A stretch of 64,000 nt of DNA. Source: Limnanthes douglasii subsp. nivea (taxonomy: Eukaryota; Streptophyta; Magnoliopsida; Brassicales; Limnanthaceae). The DNA is taken from positions 296,836,009-296,900,008 of the forward strand of contig JAUPFV010000004.1 in assembly GCA_036936605.1 (NCBI GenBank). The letters run 5' to 3'. A program made the translations under genes and the position numbers. Shown in pieces: positions 43,390 to 56,029 of this stretch. Under the pieces are notes generated by a model that made no database searches, was not told the origin of the DNA, and saw only the letters and a program-made list of their open reading frames with translations. Numbering within the stretch: position 1 is the first letter of the stretch; each line of letters begins with the position of its first letter.

Positions 43390-44330
43390 CTAATACAAAA
43401 AAATACATTTAGATGTGAAGAAGGTTTAGTTGAAAAATCAAACAAAGGTGACGTTGATACAAATGAACAACATTCATAAATACAAGAAGAAGAAATGATT
43501 TATGATAACGAAGAAGAGGAAATAAGCAATACGAATGAAAATTAACAAAGAGGAAAAAAATTGAGGATGATTCTAGTTGCAGTGCAGCGATGAAAAATAA
43601 CAATAAATAGGTTCGATGTACGTCAAAGTAACAATATCACATCATCTCATATTTTTAAACATACCAAAAGAATATATTCCTTTGGAAGTATATTTTAAAA
43701 AACACGAGGCTCTAATAAAAAAAATCAAGTAACCGAGAGAATAGAGATGAATATTAAGAATATGATAAAAAAGAAATAATAGATAAGTCTAAATTATGTA
43801 TTCGCAAGAAATTTACCCTACTGTTTTGCAAGTGTTTACTCAAATTTTGTATTCGCAAATTAATTTACATTTTTTTCGCAAGTGTCACTCAAATTATACT
43901 TTCTCAATAACAAAACACTATTTTTTTTCGCAATTGTTGACTCAAATATTGTTTGCAAAAATTCAAATTACACTATTTTTCTCAATTTATTAACTTTTTT
44001 TTTATTTCTCAATAAGTAGATATTGATCTAGGAACGATGAATCGAATTGAGGGATTGAAAACTACCAATGTTAATATCCAAAAAGAGATTAATAAGCTAC
44101 AAATAGAAGTTGAACCTATGGATAATATGATGATTTATTTAGACGATCAAACTAAATGAATTTCAACAACCAATATGTTCATTACACAAAAAGTAACCGA
44201 TGAGAAAAATATCATCAAAATAATAAAATATGTTTTGTAAATAGTATAAGAAGTAAAACAATATGTTGATAACACAAAATGCAAGAAAGTAAAAAAACGG
44301 ATGAAATATTGGTTGTAAAGTTAAATAAAA
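43390..44330 (+). pseudogene. Possible decayed coding region, unidentified
   Basis: The plus-strand translation is unusually rich in charged residues across several broken frames: EEGLVEKSNKGDVDTNEQHS, EEEMIYDNEEEEISNTNEN (43410-43545), then NRIEGLKTTNVNIQKEINKL, QIEVEPMDNMMIYLDDQTK (44040-44157). The second part looks like a coiled coil. Stops separate the pieces and no family is recognised. It could be the relic of a transposon protein. Between them, at 43790-43990, lie repeats of the words cgcaagtgt and actcaaat. Confidence 0.25.
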
Positions 44331-44889
44331 GAATTCATGGAAAGAAGTAAAAAATATGGAAAAATTTATTCTTCAATTCCACAACAACAAGAAACCAAAA
44401 AATAACAAACTATACAAGTTTTACAATAAAACAAATGCATAAGAGATGCAACATGTACTACTATAACAAGAAACCATAACAATTTCTACCACTTATACAA
44501 CAAGAAGATACAAAAGAGATGCAACATATAGCACAACAACAATAAGTTGAAGTAGACAACATCTAGTAGTACCACAAAGACATCTAGAAGAAGATTGATC
44601 AAATTATGACGTGCCAGTATTTGAGAAACAAACATAAATGGAAGTTCAATTTCTAACCAACAATGAAACAAAAATAATAATTGATATTGTATGTGTCAAG
44701 AACTTGTTTATGATGTAAAGATGGAGTAACGATGAGAATGTAGTTATATGGTATTATCCAATTTTTTTTTGTCACTTTGTCAAACATAGTGTTGATATAT
44801 AATGAGGAATAACTAAAATATAAAGTAAGATATTTCAATTTTATATTATTTTGTCCCCTTACAATGTGTCTTGTTATTGAATTTGTGTT

Positions 44890-45240
44890 GCTCTGGGTTT
44901 TTTACAAGTATTTTTGTACTGGTTTTTGAGAATACTTCGGTTTTTTTTTAATATTTTTTCATGTTTTTGTAAGTAATTTTGTACTAGTTTACAAATGCTT
45001 CTATTCAAAGTTGTCTATATCTTTTCGGAAATAGTTTTGTACTAGTTTTTGAAAGTGCTTTCATTCAATGTTGTTTTCATCTTTTTGCAAGTATTTTTTG
45101 ACTAATTTTCACAAGTGTTCCCTTTTTAATTTGTGTCAATGTTTTTGCGAGTATTTTTGTACTATTTTTAAAAAATGATTGCATTCAAAAGTAATTTCCA
45201 TGTTTTCGCATGTAATTTTAATTATGCAAGTTGTTGTGAG
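44890..45240 (+). repeat. Degenerate tandem repeat of about 70 bp
   Basis: The pattern tttttg(c/t)(a/g)agta.ttttgtacta.ttt, followed by cattcaa.gt, recurs about four to five times (near 44905, 44970, 45035, 45085 and 45150). Related words (caagtatttt, cacaagt) continue loosely to 46440. The similarity is weak to moderate and was aligned by eye. Confidence 0.5.
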
Positions 45241-46469
45241 ATGCAGGTCATTGGTGCATGCATCAACATTATTCTACAAAATCATAAATATGAAGTTCCT
45301 CATTCATAATAAAATATAAATGATTTTCCACCTTCTCTCAAAATAATCTACATATCGAGTCATGCAATGACGAGTTAAATTATTATATAAAAAAGAATAA
45401 TTTAGAATCTTCTTAACAATAATTTTTCTTACATTTCTCTTAATATAGACATATATTTATAAAACAAGATACAGACCTAATTGTTGACAATATCCACAAG
45501 TAGCAAGATTAATAAACAAAATTAATCATGCTCCAATTTGTATCAAAGAGAAAAACTAAAGGTAGAATGTATCATTGGACTTTAGTGATTATATATTTGG
45601 ACAATGGTTTTATGAAGAACTACAATCTTTTATAGTTATCAACAAAGAAAAAGACTAAAAAGTTTGTAAGTATTTACAATATAACACTTTTCAATTCTTT
45701 TAGAAAAAAACATAAAATAATGTTTTTGAAACTTGACTTTACATTAAAACTACTTTGTCGAAAAAAAAGTCATGACACTAAAAACCAAAACCCTAAAAAA
45801 CATACCACAACGAAACAAGATAATATGTTGATTGTAGGGTTTTTGTACACGAGTATGCAAAAAACTTCATTGAGAATAATATGTAAAAGTGACATTAAAT
45901 CTATATAAGGATTTGATTTATTTAATATGTTTTTAAACCTTCTGAACACTATTAAATTAGTCTAGTTACTTGTATCTTTATAGATTAACCATCACTTTTT
46001 TAGTAAAATTGTATGTTTTCAAAAATGAGTGAGTTCATATTAAACGTTATTGTATAATTTTTCTAGAAACTTGTATGTTTATAAATTATTATTTTCACGA
46101 GTTTGGTTAGCATATATTTAGCAAGTTATAGTTTTTAAATTTAAATTACTCAATTTTCTCAAGTATTTACAAAAAATAATAATTTAGAAGTATAAGATAA
46201 CAAGTATTTTTCAAGTTTATTTTGTCCATATCTCACAAGTTATGTTTTTCAAATTTATTTTAGTGAATTTTCAAAAGTATTTTTAAAAGTAGTAAACTCA
46301 CAACATAAAATTGGCTAGTTTTCATAAGTGTATAAACTTAAGTTAATATTCGCGGGTATTTATAGTTTTTGCAAGTAATATTGAACTATATTTCGTTAGT
46401 TTAACAACGACATGTTCACAAGTAGTACTTTGCAACTGAAAATAAACTAGTTTTCCATATCATTTCTTC

Positions 46470-46545
46470 ACACGATCTTTTGTTATGACCATGATTTTGA
46501 GCACATCCACATTTTACTTTACGTTTTACAACTTGACCTTTAGAT
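46470..46545 (-). pseudogene. Zinc-knuckle fragment of a MULE/FAR1-like transposase
   Basis: The minus strand translates as SKGQVVKRKVKCGCAQNHGH then NKRSCEEMIW. The C-x-C-x4-HGHNKRSC arrangement after a basic stretch resembles the C-terminal CCHC knuckle of plant Mutator transposases and FAR1-related proteins (CxxCxxxGHNxRTC). The frame is broken on both sides and no transposase core is nearby, so this is at most a small relic. Confidence 0.35.
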
Positions 46546-46579
46546 GGTATACTTTTTTATTGGCCCTTCCAGTTATTCT

Positions 46580-48743
46580 TTTCAAACTATGATGACAAAA
46601 AAAACATAAAATATACTTGAACTAGAAGATTCGTCAAAATATAATTAAAACTGGTATGAATTTAAATAACGTGACTTATAAATATTATAGTAATAATAAC
46701 TCCACATATTTTGAAATATTTCATTATTACTAAGTATAACAGCTAGTAAATATGAGCAATGAAACATTCAATTTGCTCATACCGCAAGAACATTTGTAAT
46801 ATGAAAGATGACCAACCATGACATTATCATATTGAATATCGTACGACCAACCATGCACACATAAAGATGACCAACCATGCACACATAAATATTAAAATCA
46901 AAACATAAACCTATAATAATTATATCCAAATTGACAAAAAAATAAAAGTAAACACATATACGATATAACTTATTGCATCTGAATCAAATTTCAAAAATCA
47001 TTAAATCATAATAGCTTTACTTAAGAATTAAAAAAACTAGAAACTTAAGAAAAAAAGTTATAAAGAAAAAAAGTTTAGCAAAAAAACTGAAAAAAAACAC
47101 ATTAACGTAAATATATAAAATAATATAAGTTTTTTAATATTGAGTATTAAATGTTTATAAGTAACTTTTTTGATATATATATTAAATGGTAATAATTGAT
47201 TTTTGTGTATATTGAGAAATAAATTTGGTTTTAATATTTAAGAATATTTTATTTTTAGTAAATAAATTAATAATGAGTAGTTATATATTAATCATTAAAT
47301 AATATAACTATATCCAAATAAATCAATAAATAATTAAAAGAATATTTGAAAAAATGTTTTATTTTTTTATAACAGTAAGTATATATTTTAGGGTAATGTA
47401 CCCAACAATATCCAAAACTAAACTCAATATTGTTTTTCTTTCTCAACTATTAGTAATACATACATATAATCCAATTTGATATTTAACTCTCATTTAATAT
47501 CCAACTTTTTATAATACCCCAAATACCCTTAACAACCTATATAAGTTTTTTTTTATATTAAAAACATTATTTTAGAGAGAGAGCTCAACAATCCTACTTT
47601 TTAAATATTACAACTTTTCTTATTTTTTCCTATTTTTCGAATATCAAAGTTTTCCATATTTTTCCATATCTTCATATAAACCTCAAAAGAACTTTAATCA
47701 CAGTTTTTTTAAAGGTTAGTTTCGAAGAAACTAGTAGATAATCCATTTGTTTATTTGCGATTAAGGTTTCAAATATACCGTTTGATGGAAGAATAATATA
47801 GAACTTTATTATATAAAAAAAGGTTAGATGAGAGCATCATTTAATTTATGGTCTTGTATAACTAAGATGATGCATGAAACTAATATGGGCATTAATAGAT
47901 TATGGAGAGTAATATGACATTGAACGATGTTAGAGACTTAAGACTGGCATGAAAAAGTTGATAAGATGGCTAAGGTAAGACAAAATACAAACATAAAGAT
48001 GATAAACAATGATAAATACTTGAAGATATAGACAGTGACTCGAGTAAGTTGAGCTGGAGACAAAGATCCACTTGACTGGAATAATATTTAAGAAGCTTCA
48101 AGATAATTATATTATATCATTAATTTAGCCACAATGGTTGGAGGCCATAGTTGTAATTTATATAACGGGTGAATACCACATATTATAAGTTATATGTGTC
48201 ATTCATGCCTAATATTTAGGATCTATAATCACTATAAACATTGAAGTAATCATTATGTAATAAAGTGGAACACTAAATTGAGAGAAATAATATAAAGTAC
48301 TATTGTCTTCTGTCTGCCTTGAGTAAGTGTAGTTTTTATTACTATTGACAGTCACTTTCATCGGGGTTTCCTTCGTAAGCTTACACCGAACTAGAACAAT
48401 CCTTATCAATTATGACAAAGAAACATCATGAAACTTATCAAATGAACTTCATAGACGATAACAGTTTGAAGCATCCATTGATATACTATTTAAAATCTTA
48501 CCAATCTTCTTATTGAATTGACATGTGTATTTTGTTTCCCCACTTTATGGTGCAAGTTTTTTTAATAAGACACCATATAATGCTATTTTTAATACAATTT
48601 ATTTTGTTGTAATTTAAATATCTTTAATGATTTCAATTTTATTTTAACTAACGTCGAATCCAAATGACATACTATGTATGTGTCGCCAAAGCAACTTAAC
48701 CATAAAAAGTCCCTCAAAGCATGGCTCAACCTTCATCTTCAAA
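46580..48743. other. AT-rich intergenic DNA
   Basis: A short 24-bp repeat (gaccaaccatgcacacataaa) occurs twice at about 46848-46890. The rest is AT-rich with no supported gene. Confidence 0.5.
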
Positions 48744-49005
48744 CCCCTTTCGGGCAACAACTATAAGCCAAGTCATCATTCTACGAGATTAAAGGTCACG
48801 CACCTAGGCCATGAAATCCATGTAATAAACCCCTTAGCGACATAACTATAAGTCAAGCCACCAATCCTCGAGATAAAAAATCACACATCCGGGGCCATAA
48901 ACGTAGGATGATGGAAATCCTAACGATATGACTTTAAATCAAGATAATGGTCAAGGAAAACACAATCCACACGTACGAGGCCATAAAGTTAGAGGGTAAT
49001 CATGC
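48744..49005. repeat. Three degenerate ~87-bp tandem repeat units
   Basis: Units start at 48744 (cccctttcgggca), 48831 (cccttagcgacat) and 48919 (cctaacgatatga), spaced 87 and 88 bp. Each has the order ac(t)ataag(t)caag, then a cacaca/cacgca word, then gaggccat or gggccat. The stretch is richer in G and C than its surroundings. No protein frame is kept across units. Confidence 0.7.
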
Positions 49006-50270
49006 AACCAACTAACTATATTATCAAAACATAAGTCTACCAAACATATCGCACTATACAAAGATTTTACATGAGTCATTACCAAAACCTAATAAAAATA
49101 ATTAAACATACGTATGAGACGTATGAGACGTCGTAAAACTTTGTTGTTAATAAATCACAACAAACATGTACGAGGTATTTATCTAAAATTACCTAGTAAT
49201 AAAATAAAAGAGCATGATACCTACAAATAATTTGTTAGTCCTACCTTGACGAAAGAAGATAATTCTAGACGTCAAAACTGCTATTAACTTTTTCTAAGTC
49301 ATGATATCTCTTACGTGATAAAAATTCTACAAACCATTGAATAGTTATAATGGTATACATGAAAAATGATATATATCCGAAAATAGTTCAGTACATAAGA
49401 CAGTTATAATCAGCAACAGTGATAAGAAGTTGTTAAGAAGTTGTTGGCCGAATCACCTGGTGAATTCGAGTATCAACCACTTGTTGACCGAAGAATCACA
49501 AGTTCAAAGAAGAAAATACCGTCGGTCAAATCACCAGTTGAATCAATCGATTTTTTGAAATTTTAAATAGTTTACTGGTGCTTCCATAGCTCTTCTCTTC
49601 GTATTGTGAAGGGTACTTTCTGGATATATTGAAGCTTTCATTCTAATTTGAGCTTTGAAGATCCTCTGTTCTCTATGGCTCAGTTGGCCTCTCTATTCAA
49701 AGGTCATCTTGTTGAGGAAATTTATCGAACAATTGGCATTCCATTGGCCGTTCCCAAGGTCCTAGTGTTTTCTACATAATCAAGGTACTATGTCAATCCT
49801 AGTAAATGAAGCATATTCAAATTCTAAAATCATACCTTCATATTGTTGATGAAAGCTGTTGCTTGCGAAAGAAAGTACGGCTAAACTCTCTCTTTCAACT
49901 TTGGTCTTGAGAAATTCATCTTGTTTATAAGGAAATCTCGCATCTTCTTCTTCGAGCTCTGTTAGGGCTTAGATTTTGTTTGGCTTAATTAGATTGAGAT
50001 TTCTCCATTAGAAATCATCTTCTGATTTGTAGCTGAAAGTAACAAAGATGTCGAAGCTCGTCTCTAGTCCTCTTCAAATAGAAGTTAATTTTTTACGAGA
50101 AATTAGTTTTTGCCCAAAATTTTTAGAGCCTCTCAATTGTATTGAATTTTAAACCCTTGTATTTAGTTCCTCTTTTGTTTGGACTTTAATTTTTTCAATT
50201 TTTAATAAAAAAAATTACTTACAAAAAAATCAACGAGTTTGAAGAATGCAAGTATATAATATGAAGATTA
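49006..50270. other. Intergenic DNA, possibly ending in a poly-A retrocopy end
   Basis: No gene is supported. A 37-codon open frame at about 49676-49779 (MAQLASLFKGHLVEEIYRTI) has no recognised family. The stretch 50130-50230 ends in TTTAATAAAAAAAATT and further A-runs, like the 3' end of a LINE or a processed transcript, but no coding domain precedes it. The TRIM at 50271 inserted just after this. Confidence 0.35.
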
Positions 50271-50521
50271 TGTTGGGAATATACGTGTTGTGAATTTGGG
50301 GTCTGTTCCGCATATTCCGCCTCTGTATATAAGTAAGAACAACACGATCTCAACACTAGTATGATATTGTCCGCTTTGGCACCCAAAGACCCTCACGGCT
50401 TTGCATTTGGTCCACTACCAAAAGGCCTCATACTAGTTGAGATATGTTCTCATTTATATACCATTGATCCTTCCCATGTTTTACTGACGTGGGATGTGGA
50501 ACTTTGGTCGCTACCCTAACA
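50271..50521 (-). repeat. TRIM 3' LTR
   Basis: 251 bp, with ends TGTTGGGA...CCCTAACA on the plus strand. It differs from the other LTR by about three substitutions, a 12-bp duplication present only in the other copy (ggttgtgaattt) and a 5-bp difference near the cgcatattcc word. A TATA-like tgtatataag is present. Confidence 0.9.
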
Positions 50522-50656
50522 AATCCTCCTCTCGAACAAAGTGCAACTTTAGCCTCCAATCAAGCCACACTGCTTGATGAGCAACGGGCACTCCAAACGA
50601 GGATCTCTCCAATCAAGCCACAATGCTTGATACATCGCGTACTGTCTAGGCCTGGA

Positions 50657-50668
50657 GCTCTGATACCA
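50657..50668 (-). other. TRIM primer-binding site
   Basis: Minus-strand TGGTATCAGAGC is the standard plant initiator-Met tRNA primer site, two bases from the 5' LTR. It fixes the direction of the element. Confidence 0.9.
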
Positions 50669-50670
50669 CA

Positions 50671-50928
50671 TGTTGGGAATATACGTGTTGTGAATTTGGT
50701 TGTGAATTTGGGGTCCGCATATTCCGCCTCTGTATATAAGTAAGAACAACACGATCTCAACACTAGTATGATATTGTCCGCTTTGGCACCCGAAGACCCT
50801 CACGGCTTTGCATTTGGTCCACTACCAAAAGGCCTCATACTAGTTGAGATATGTTCTCATTTATATACCATTGATCCTTCCCATGTTTTACCGATGTGGG
50901 ATGTGGAACTTTGGTCGCTACCCTAACA
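50671..50928 (-). repeat. TRIM 5' LTR
   Basis: 258 bp, nearly identical to the LTR at 50271. It carries an internal 12-bp tandem duplication of ttgtgaatttgg near 50690-50713. Confidence 0.9.
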
Positions 50929-50933
50929 GATTA

Positions 50934-53900
50934 TATAATTGATTTTTTACCGCTATCACAAAAAAATAGATTAGTTTTTTGTGAAACCACTTTGAGCGAT
51001 CAGTCCCGCACGACTTTGCGGGAACCCATGCTTTTAGTACAAACACCTAAACGTAAAAAAACATAAATAAATATGAGACGATTTTAGATCTTTATATCAT
51101 TATCTAAATTCAAAAGGTTTCAGATATTTATACCATAATCCAAATTCAAAAGGAAATCACTACTAAAACCATTTAAGAACATAAATTCTACCTTAAACCT
51201 CAACTATGGTACATCATTTGAAAGGAGTTACGATGTAACGTCATCCAAACACGAGTCCAACACGAACAAGCTGTAAAAAAATCTCAAAATGTGCTAAAAG
51301 AAATAAATAATGTTAAAAATATATATGTTTTAGAATAAGGTAAAAAGTCACCAATAATAATAATAAAATACATTTTTTCCAACAAAAACAATACTCTATC
51401 CTTTTAAGATGAATACCCTAAAAAGAGTTTGAGGAATGTTATGTTTCTATTTATATTTTTACCAAAAGTTATAAGAAAAATAAAAATTTGAATACAAAAT
51501 TTTAGGATAAATATTTTTAGATTTTAAAACTAAAATAACTGTAATAAATATGGACAAAGGTTTCGACTATATAGTTAGATTTACATAAATATGAGTTACT
51601 TGTTCAATTGGGTGAGACATAAAATTTTAAAAACAATTTTAATTAAAAAATAGGGTACGTCGATTTGTTTAGGATATTAGTTCCACTAATACCTTCGATC
51701 GGGTTGATTCACATATTTCTATTTCGTACGATAATAGATCTAATGTTATATATATTTTTTGCTAACAATAGACTACACTCAAAAGAAAAGAATTGTTGGA
51801 AGACAAAAAGAAGGTTTCTAACATGATAACCATTTTAATAAAAATATGAGAATTATAAATCATAGCTTTAGTTTAAAAAAATAAAAATAAAATAAAGTAA
51901 ATTTGATTTAATTTAAACAAGATACTAAACATGTTATTAATGTTGGTTAAATCAACATGTATAATAAAACTATGTACTTTAATTTTAAAAATTAAAAAAC
52001 ACATGATGCAATATTTTTTAGTGTAGAAATTTACAAAAACAAATCAACTAAAATAAAAGACATACAAACAATAATTATATTTCTCGAGTTATGGAGTACT
52101 TCCACATCAAATGAAATCGTTATAAAGTTATTTTAGGATTACAAAATTGTCTTTTGTAACATGTAATATACTTATTATGGAAGATAAGAAAAAGTGAAAT
52201 CAGCTAGCTTTGGTGGACTGAATTACACCATCTATTGTTTAATGGGAATTGTTAACCAACATAGCTCCATATAATATAAGAAAGGAATTGTGTTACTCCC
52301 AAAAGTAAAAAGTACCATCTTTTAAAAATGTATATTTTTTTTTTTTAATTTTTGTTTAACATGGTTTGGAATTAAAGACCAAGTATTATATATATATAAA
52401 AGTTGTTTCACTTTCAAGTTTTGTTGGGCACTGGACAAAAATCCAATTAGAATTTTGTAAAATCTAATTTATTGTTTATGGCAAGACATACACAAACTAA
52501 TAGAACCATAATTTATTTTAAGATTTATGATTATGAATTTATAAAAATCAATTAGCATCGATTTTGGAATTTTTTTATATGTATATTTAACATCAACACC
52601 TTCATAAAATTAACTATGCAAAGACCAAGCAATCTAATTAAAAGTACCAAACTTGTCTGAGGACTGTTATTTCGCAAAGGCATGAATGCGAAAAAAAATT
52701 TCATAGGTTTTTTGGAAGCTTTTTTGAATTTACAGTATTATCTTTTCTGGAAAGCTTTTTCTACTTTTTCTTTGGTTTTAAATTTGTTTCTAATAATTTT
52801 ATTGAATTTACAATACTATGTTTTGTTTATTAAAATCCTTCCTAGTTTTTATTAGTTTTAAATTTTTTATTGTAAAAAACTTTAGACGTTATATTGAATA
52901 AGTAAAAAATTTTGAAAAAAGAAACTAAATATGGTTAAAATTTGAATTAATTATGATACCTTAAATAAAATATTAGCATTAATTCATCTGAAACCTTATG
53001 ATTAATTCCGATAATATATGCAATGTTTAACAGCGACAATCACAGTTTCAAAATCTAAACTAAATCTAAACTACAATGTTTGCTTTGTTGTTATTTTGCC
53101 TCTAAAAATTAAATAAATTAAATTAAGAGGGTTTTGGAGGTTTCAAATCTCCTAGATAATAGTTTTTTTACCTCAATTAACTCCAAACAAATATATAAAT
53201 TCACTAGATAAGTTTTCTAAGACTTCTGTTTCACTTATTTATCATTTAGATGATAGAAGAGACCAAAAACACACACCAAATAAAATGCTAAACTAACTCA
53301 ACATGTACAATTTTTTCTTATAGACAACTAAGTCTAAAACATAAACAAAGTTAGATTAGACTAATTTATATATTTTTAGAAACAAATACGATAACAATTT
53401 TTAGAGAAATTACTATGTATTTTTTTAATCTATATTTTTTTTATATAAGAATATATCCAATTAAAATCCATTAATCTTTGTTTAAATATTTTATATAAGA
53501 AAAAGTCGAGCCATGGTTAATGAAAATCACCTGATTTTCTATTCTATTTTTAAAACAAATCAATGAAAAATTGAATATAAAAGTAAATTTTAAAACCAAA
53601 ATATTCATAAAATTATAAACAAATTTTAAAATTATATTGCGTTACATAAAATATGAGTTGTTTCAATAGGATGAGATATAAAATGTTAAGATCAATTGAA
53701 GACAGAAACTCTAAAACCATTCAGTACATACAACTAAGGAATCCAATGTGTTCCAGTGTTAAGATATTAATGTTTAATATCTTTGTCTTCCTAGGTTTTT
53801 GTTTTTTAGGAAAACATTAATTCTGTAAAAAAAAATTAAAAGCTAGACTAATTTTGATACTTAACTTTTTATTGTATTTAATGCACGTTTCAAAAAAATT

Positions 53901-55146
53901 GATTTTATTACTAATAATGTGTTTTGATTATTTTTTTTTACTGAAATCAAACCAAACATATATATTTTTTTCTTTTTTTACCGGAACTAATTGACCAATT
54001 GATAAAATCTAAGATCCAACATGAAAGTCCGGGGTTACACATTTGAGAGAAGCAACACCCTAACGAGAAGATGGAACCACATAGTTTAAGAATACTGAAA
54101 TTTAAACGGATCAAACTAATCGTACCAATTAAACCATATATATATATATATTATATTTTTTTAGCTAGACTGGGAAAATGAACTATACCCAAAATAAGAA
54201 AAAACAAATTATTAGTTTTAAAATTAAACAATTTTAATAATAATACAATATTTATAAATTAAAAAGTTATTTTTATAAAAATAAAGACAAATAGAGACAT
54301 CTTATTTAAATTACTAAGTAAGATACCAAATAGGTTATATTGATAATATTGTCTAGATCAACCATTTTAACAATTTTGATAAAACTAGGATACTTTAATT
54401 TTATAAATTAGAAAATATATGATGCAATTGTTTTGTTCCGACTCAAAGATTACCAACAAATTATCTAGTTTAAAAGATTATCCAAAAATAAAAGATACAA
54501 TTGCTTAAATTACCGTGGCTTAGTTTTATTTTTAAAAAAAAATTGTTTCATTATGGGGTAACTGGAAATCATCTCACAATACCTGTGAAGAATGATAGGA
54601 AGTCAAAGTGTCTTTTACCTAGTTTGACGAAATGTGTATGATATAATACTTGTTAGCTTTTCAGGTTTTATATAAATAAATAATCTAGAAAATAATGATA
54701 GTTGGACTTAAAATTATATATTGTTCGTTATGTTTTCGGATCTCTAATAAGAATGGTCGAGAAAGGTCTGATTTGTTGTACTGGGACCTGGTTCATCAGG
54801 TTTTAATGGTCTTCTTGTTCAATATCTTTACATTGATACTTCTTAATGTTATTATTGCGTTGGATATGTTTATTTTTAAATAAGTTCTTAATATTGTTTT
54901 CTAAATATTTTTAAAAAAAATTGTAACATTTTCTAATTTTTAAATTAAAACTTTCAAATTAAAATGTTTAACTTTTTAAATTAACACTCTTCGAGTTATG
55001 GATTCCAGTTATAACTGTTATTTTGGATTTGAAAGCGCATCATACTAGTTTGACATAATGCGGAAAATAAATATAAGTTTTTTTATATGATTCAACTAAT
55101 GATTTACTCAAAGATGAACAAAACAAAGATATTTACGGGTTCGCCT
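50934..55146. other. AT-rich intergenic DNA
   Basis: No gene, RNA or transposon signature was found. Small features only: a short GC hairpin (cccgca...tgcggg, about 51005-51023) and short TA runs at 52388 and 54140. The 62-codon frame at 54695-54883 is hydrophobic by composition and has no support. Confidence 0.55.
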
Positions 55147-55662
55147 GCTACTTTCTGTATAGTATTCTCTCGTTTTTTTTTTCCGTTCTTCAGTGATCCT
55201 GGAATAAGAATGATAAGCTTGTAAAATGAGCTATGTAAAAAGAAAAATTCTTCCAAATATAGAAGGAAGCGACAAATTTCGTATTAAGGCTTAGATGAAG
55301 AAATTCATAAACCTAGCCTTTTATCAATGCGAAACCCAACATTGTAAAGCCCATCCTATTTACTTCCTTGTGACCGAGGATAATAACCTGTTAAATTGAT
55401 AATCAATTTATATCCTGAATTATTAGTTCAGCTTAAGTGTTGAGATTTTGAGCCTCTTCTTTATAATTTCCAAATTTAACCCGGTTACCACACTTGGATC
55501 CATAACGCATTTTTCACCCATAGACCAATGGAGTTGATTATTTAATTAACTCGATTACTTTTAATTTTAACTTCATTAAGACAATGACCGAATATTTTTA
55601 TTTAGCATGTTGGTCCAAATTTTTGTTGATTCATAAATATATTAAATAAATATATTCCAACA
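55147..55662 (-). repeat. 3' LTR of the minus-strand copia element
   Basis: The inner edge is clear: the minus-strand purine tract AGTGAGAGAC (about 55672-55663) is followed by TGTTGGAATATATTT. The outer edge is uncertain. GTAGCA ending at 55147 is one candidate and TCTCAACA ending near 55439 another. Confidence 0.5.
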
Positions 55663-55975
55663 GTCTCTCACTTGTACCGTTACATGCTACTCAAAAATAC
55701 ATATTCAACTCTAATGAGATTCATGTATCAATTGTCAATAGACAAATGGTACAACCACGTACATGATTGATAACAATAAAGGATTAAATACCTTTTTTCT
55801 CGTAATGCGACAATAAGGTGCAACAGTAATCACATTATCATTATCAATCAATTACTTGGGCCAATTATGGAGTGTAACACAAGATTAATATGGCTTGTAA
55901 CCGTACATATCTACTCTTAAATAGTTCACACCTTTGGAGATCCAATATAGGACAAATATCAATAAATATAACCAA

Positions 55976-55977
<2 letters not shown>

Positions 55978-56017
<40 letters not shown>
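55978..56017. repeat. (AT)n microsatellite
   Basis: A perfect 40-bp TA run lies between the RNase H remnant and the 3' LTR of the copia element. Confidence 0.95.
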
Positions 56018-56019
<2 letters not shown>

Positions 56020-56029
56020 ACACTAATAA

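Larger units (their letters stand above)
50271..50928 (-). mobile_element. Complete TRIM (miniature LTR retrotransposon)
   Basis: Two direct LTRs, 50271-50521 (251 bp) and 50671-50928 (258 bp), flank a 149-bp interior. The flanks are the perfect 5-bp duplication GATTA (50266-50270 and 50929-50933). On the minus strand the LTR begins TGTTAGGGTAGCG and ends CCCAACA. The primer site TGGTATCAGAGC (initiator Met-tRNA type, 50668-50657) follows with a 2-base gap, and an AGAGGAGGA purine tract (about 50533-50524) precedes the other LTR. There is no coding capacity, so replication would need enzymes from another element. The LTRs do not contain 5S rRNA sequence, so this is not Cassandra. Confidence 0.93.

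Noticed and set aside
49676..49790. Possible small gene MAQLASLFKGHLVEEIY...
   Set aside because: Only about 37 codons, with no family and no convincing splice sites. It may be a relic of a retrocopied transcript, so it is mentioned only in the intergenic note.
50489..50803. Short open frames on both strands within the TRIM
   Set aside because: They span LTR and interior and have no protein features. TRIMs are non-coding.
54695..54883. 62-codon hydrophobic frame
   Set aside because: T-rich DNA yields hydrophobic codons by chance. No domain, splice context or repeat supports it.
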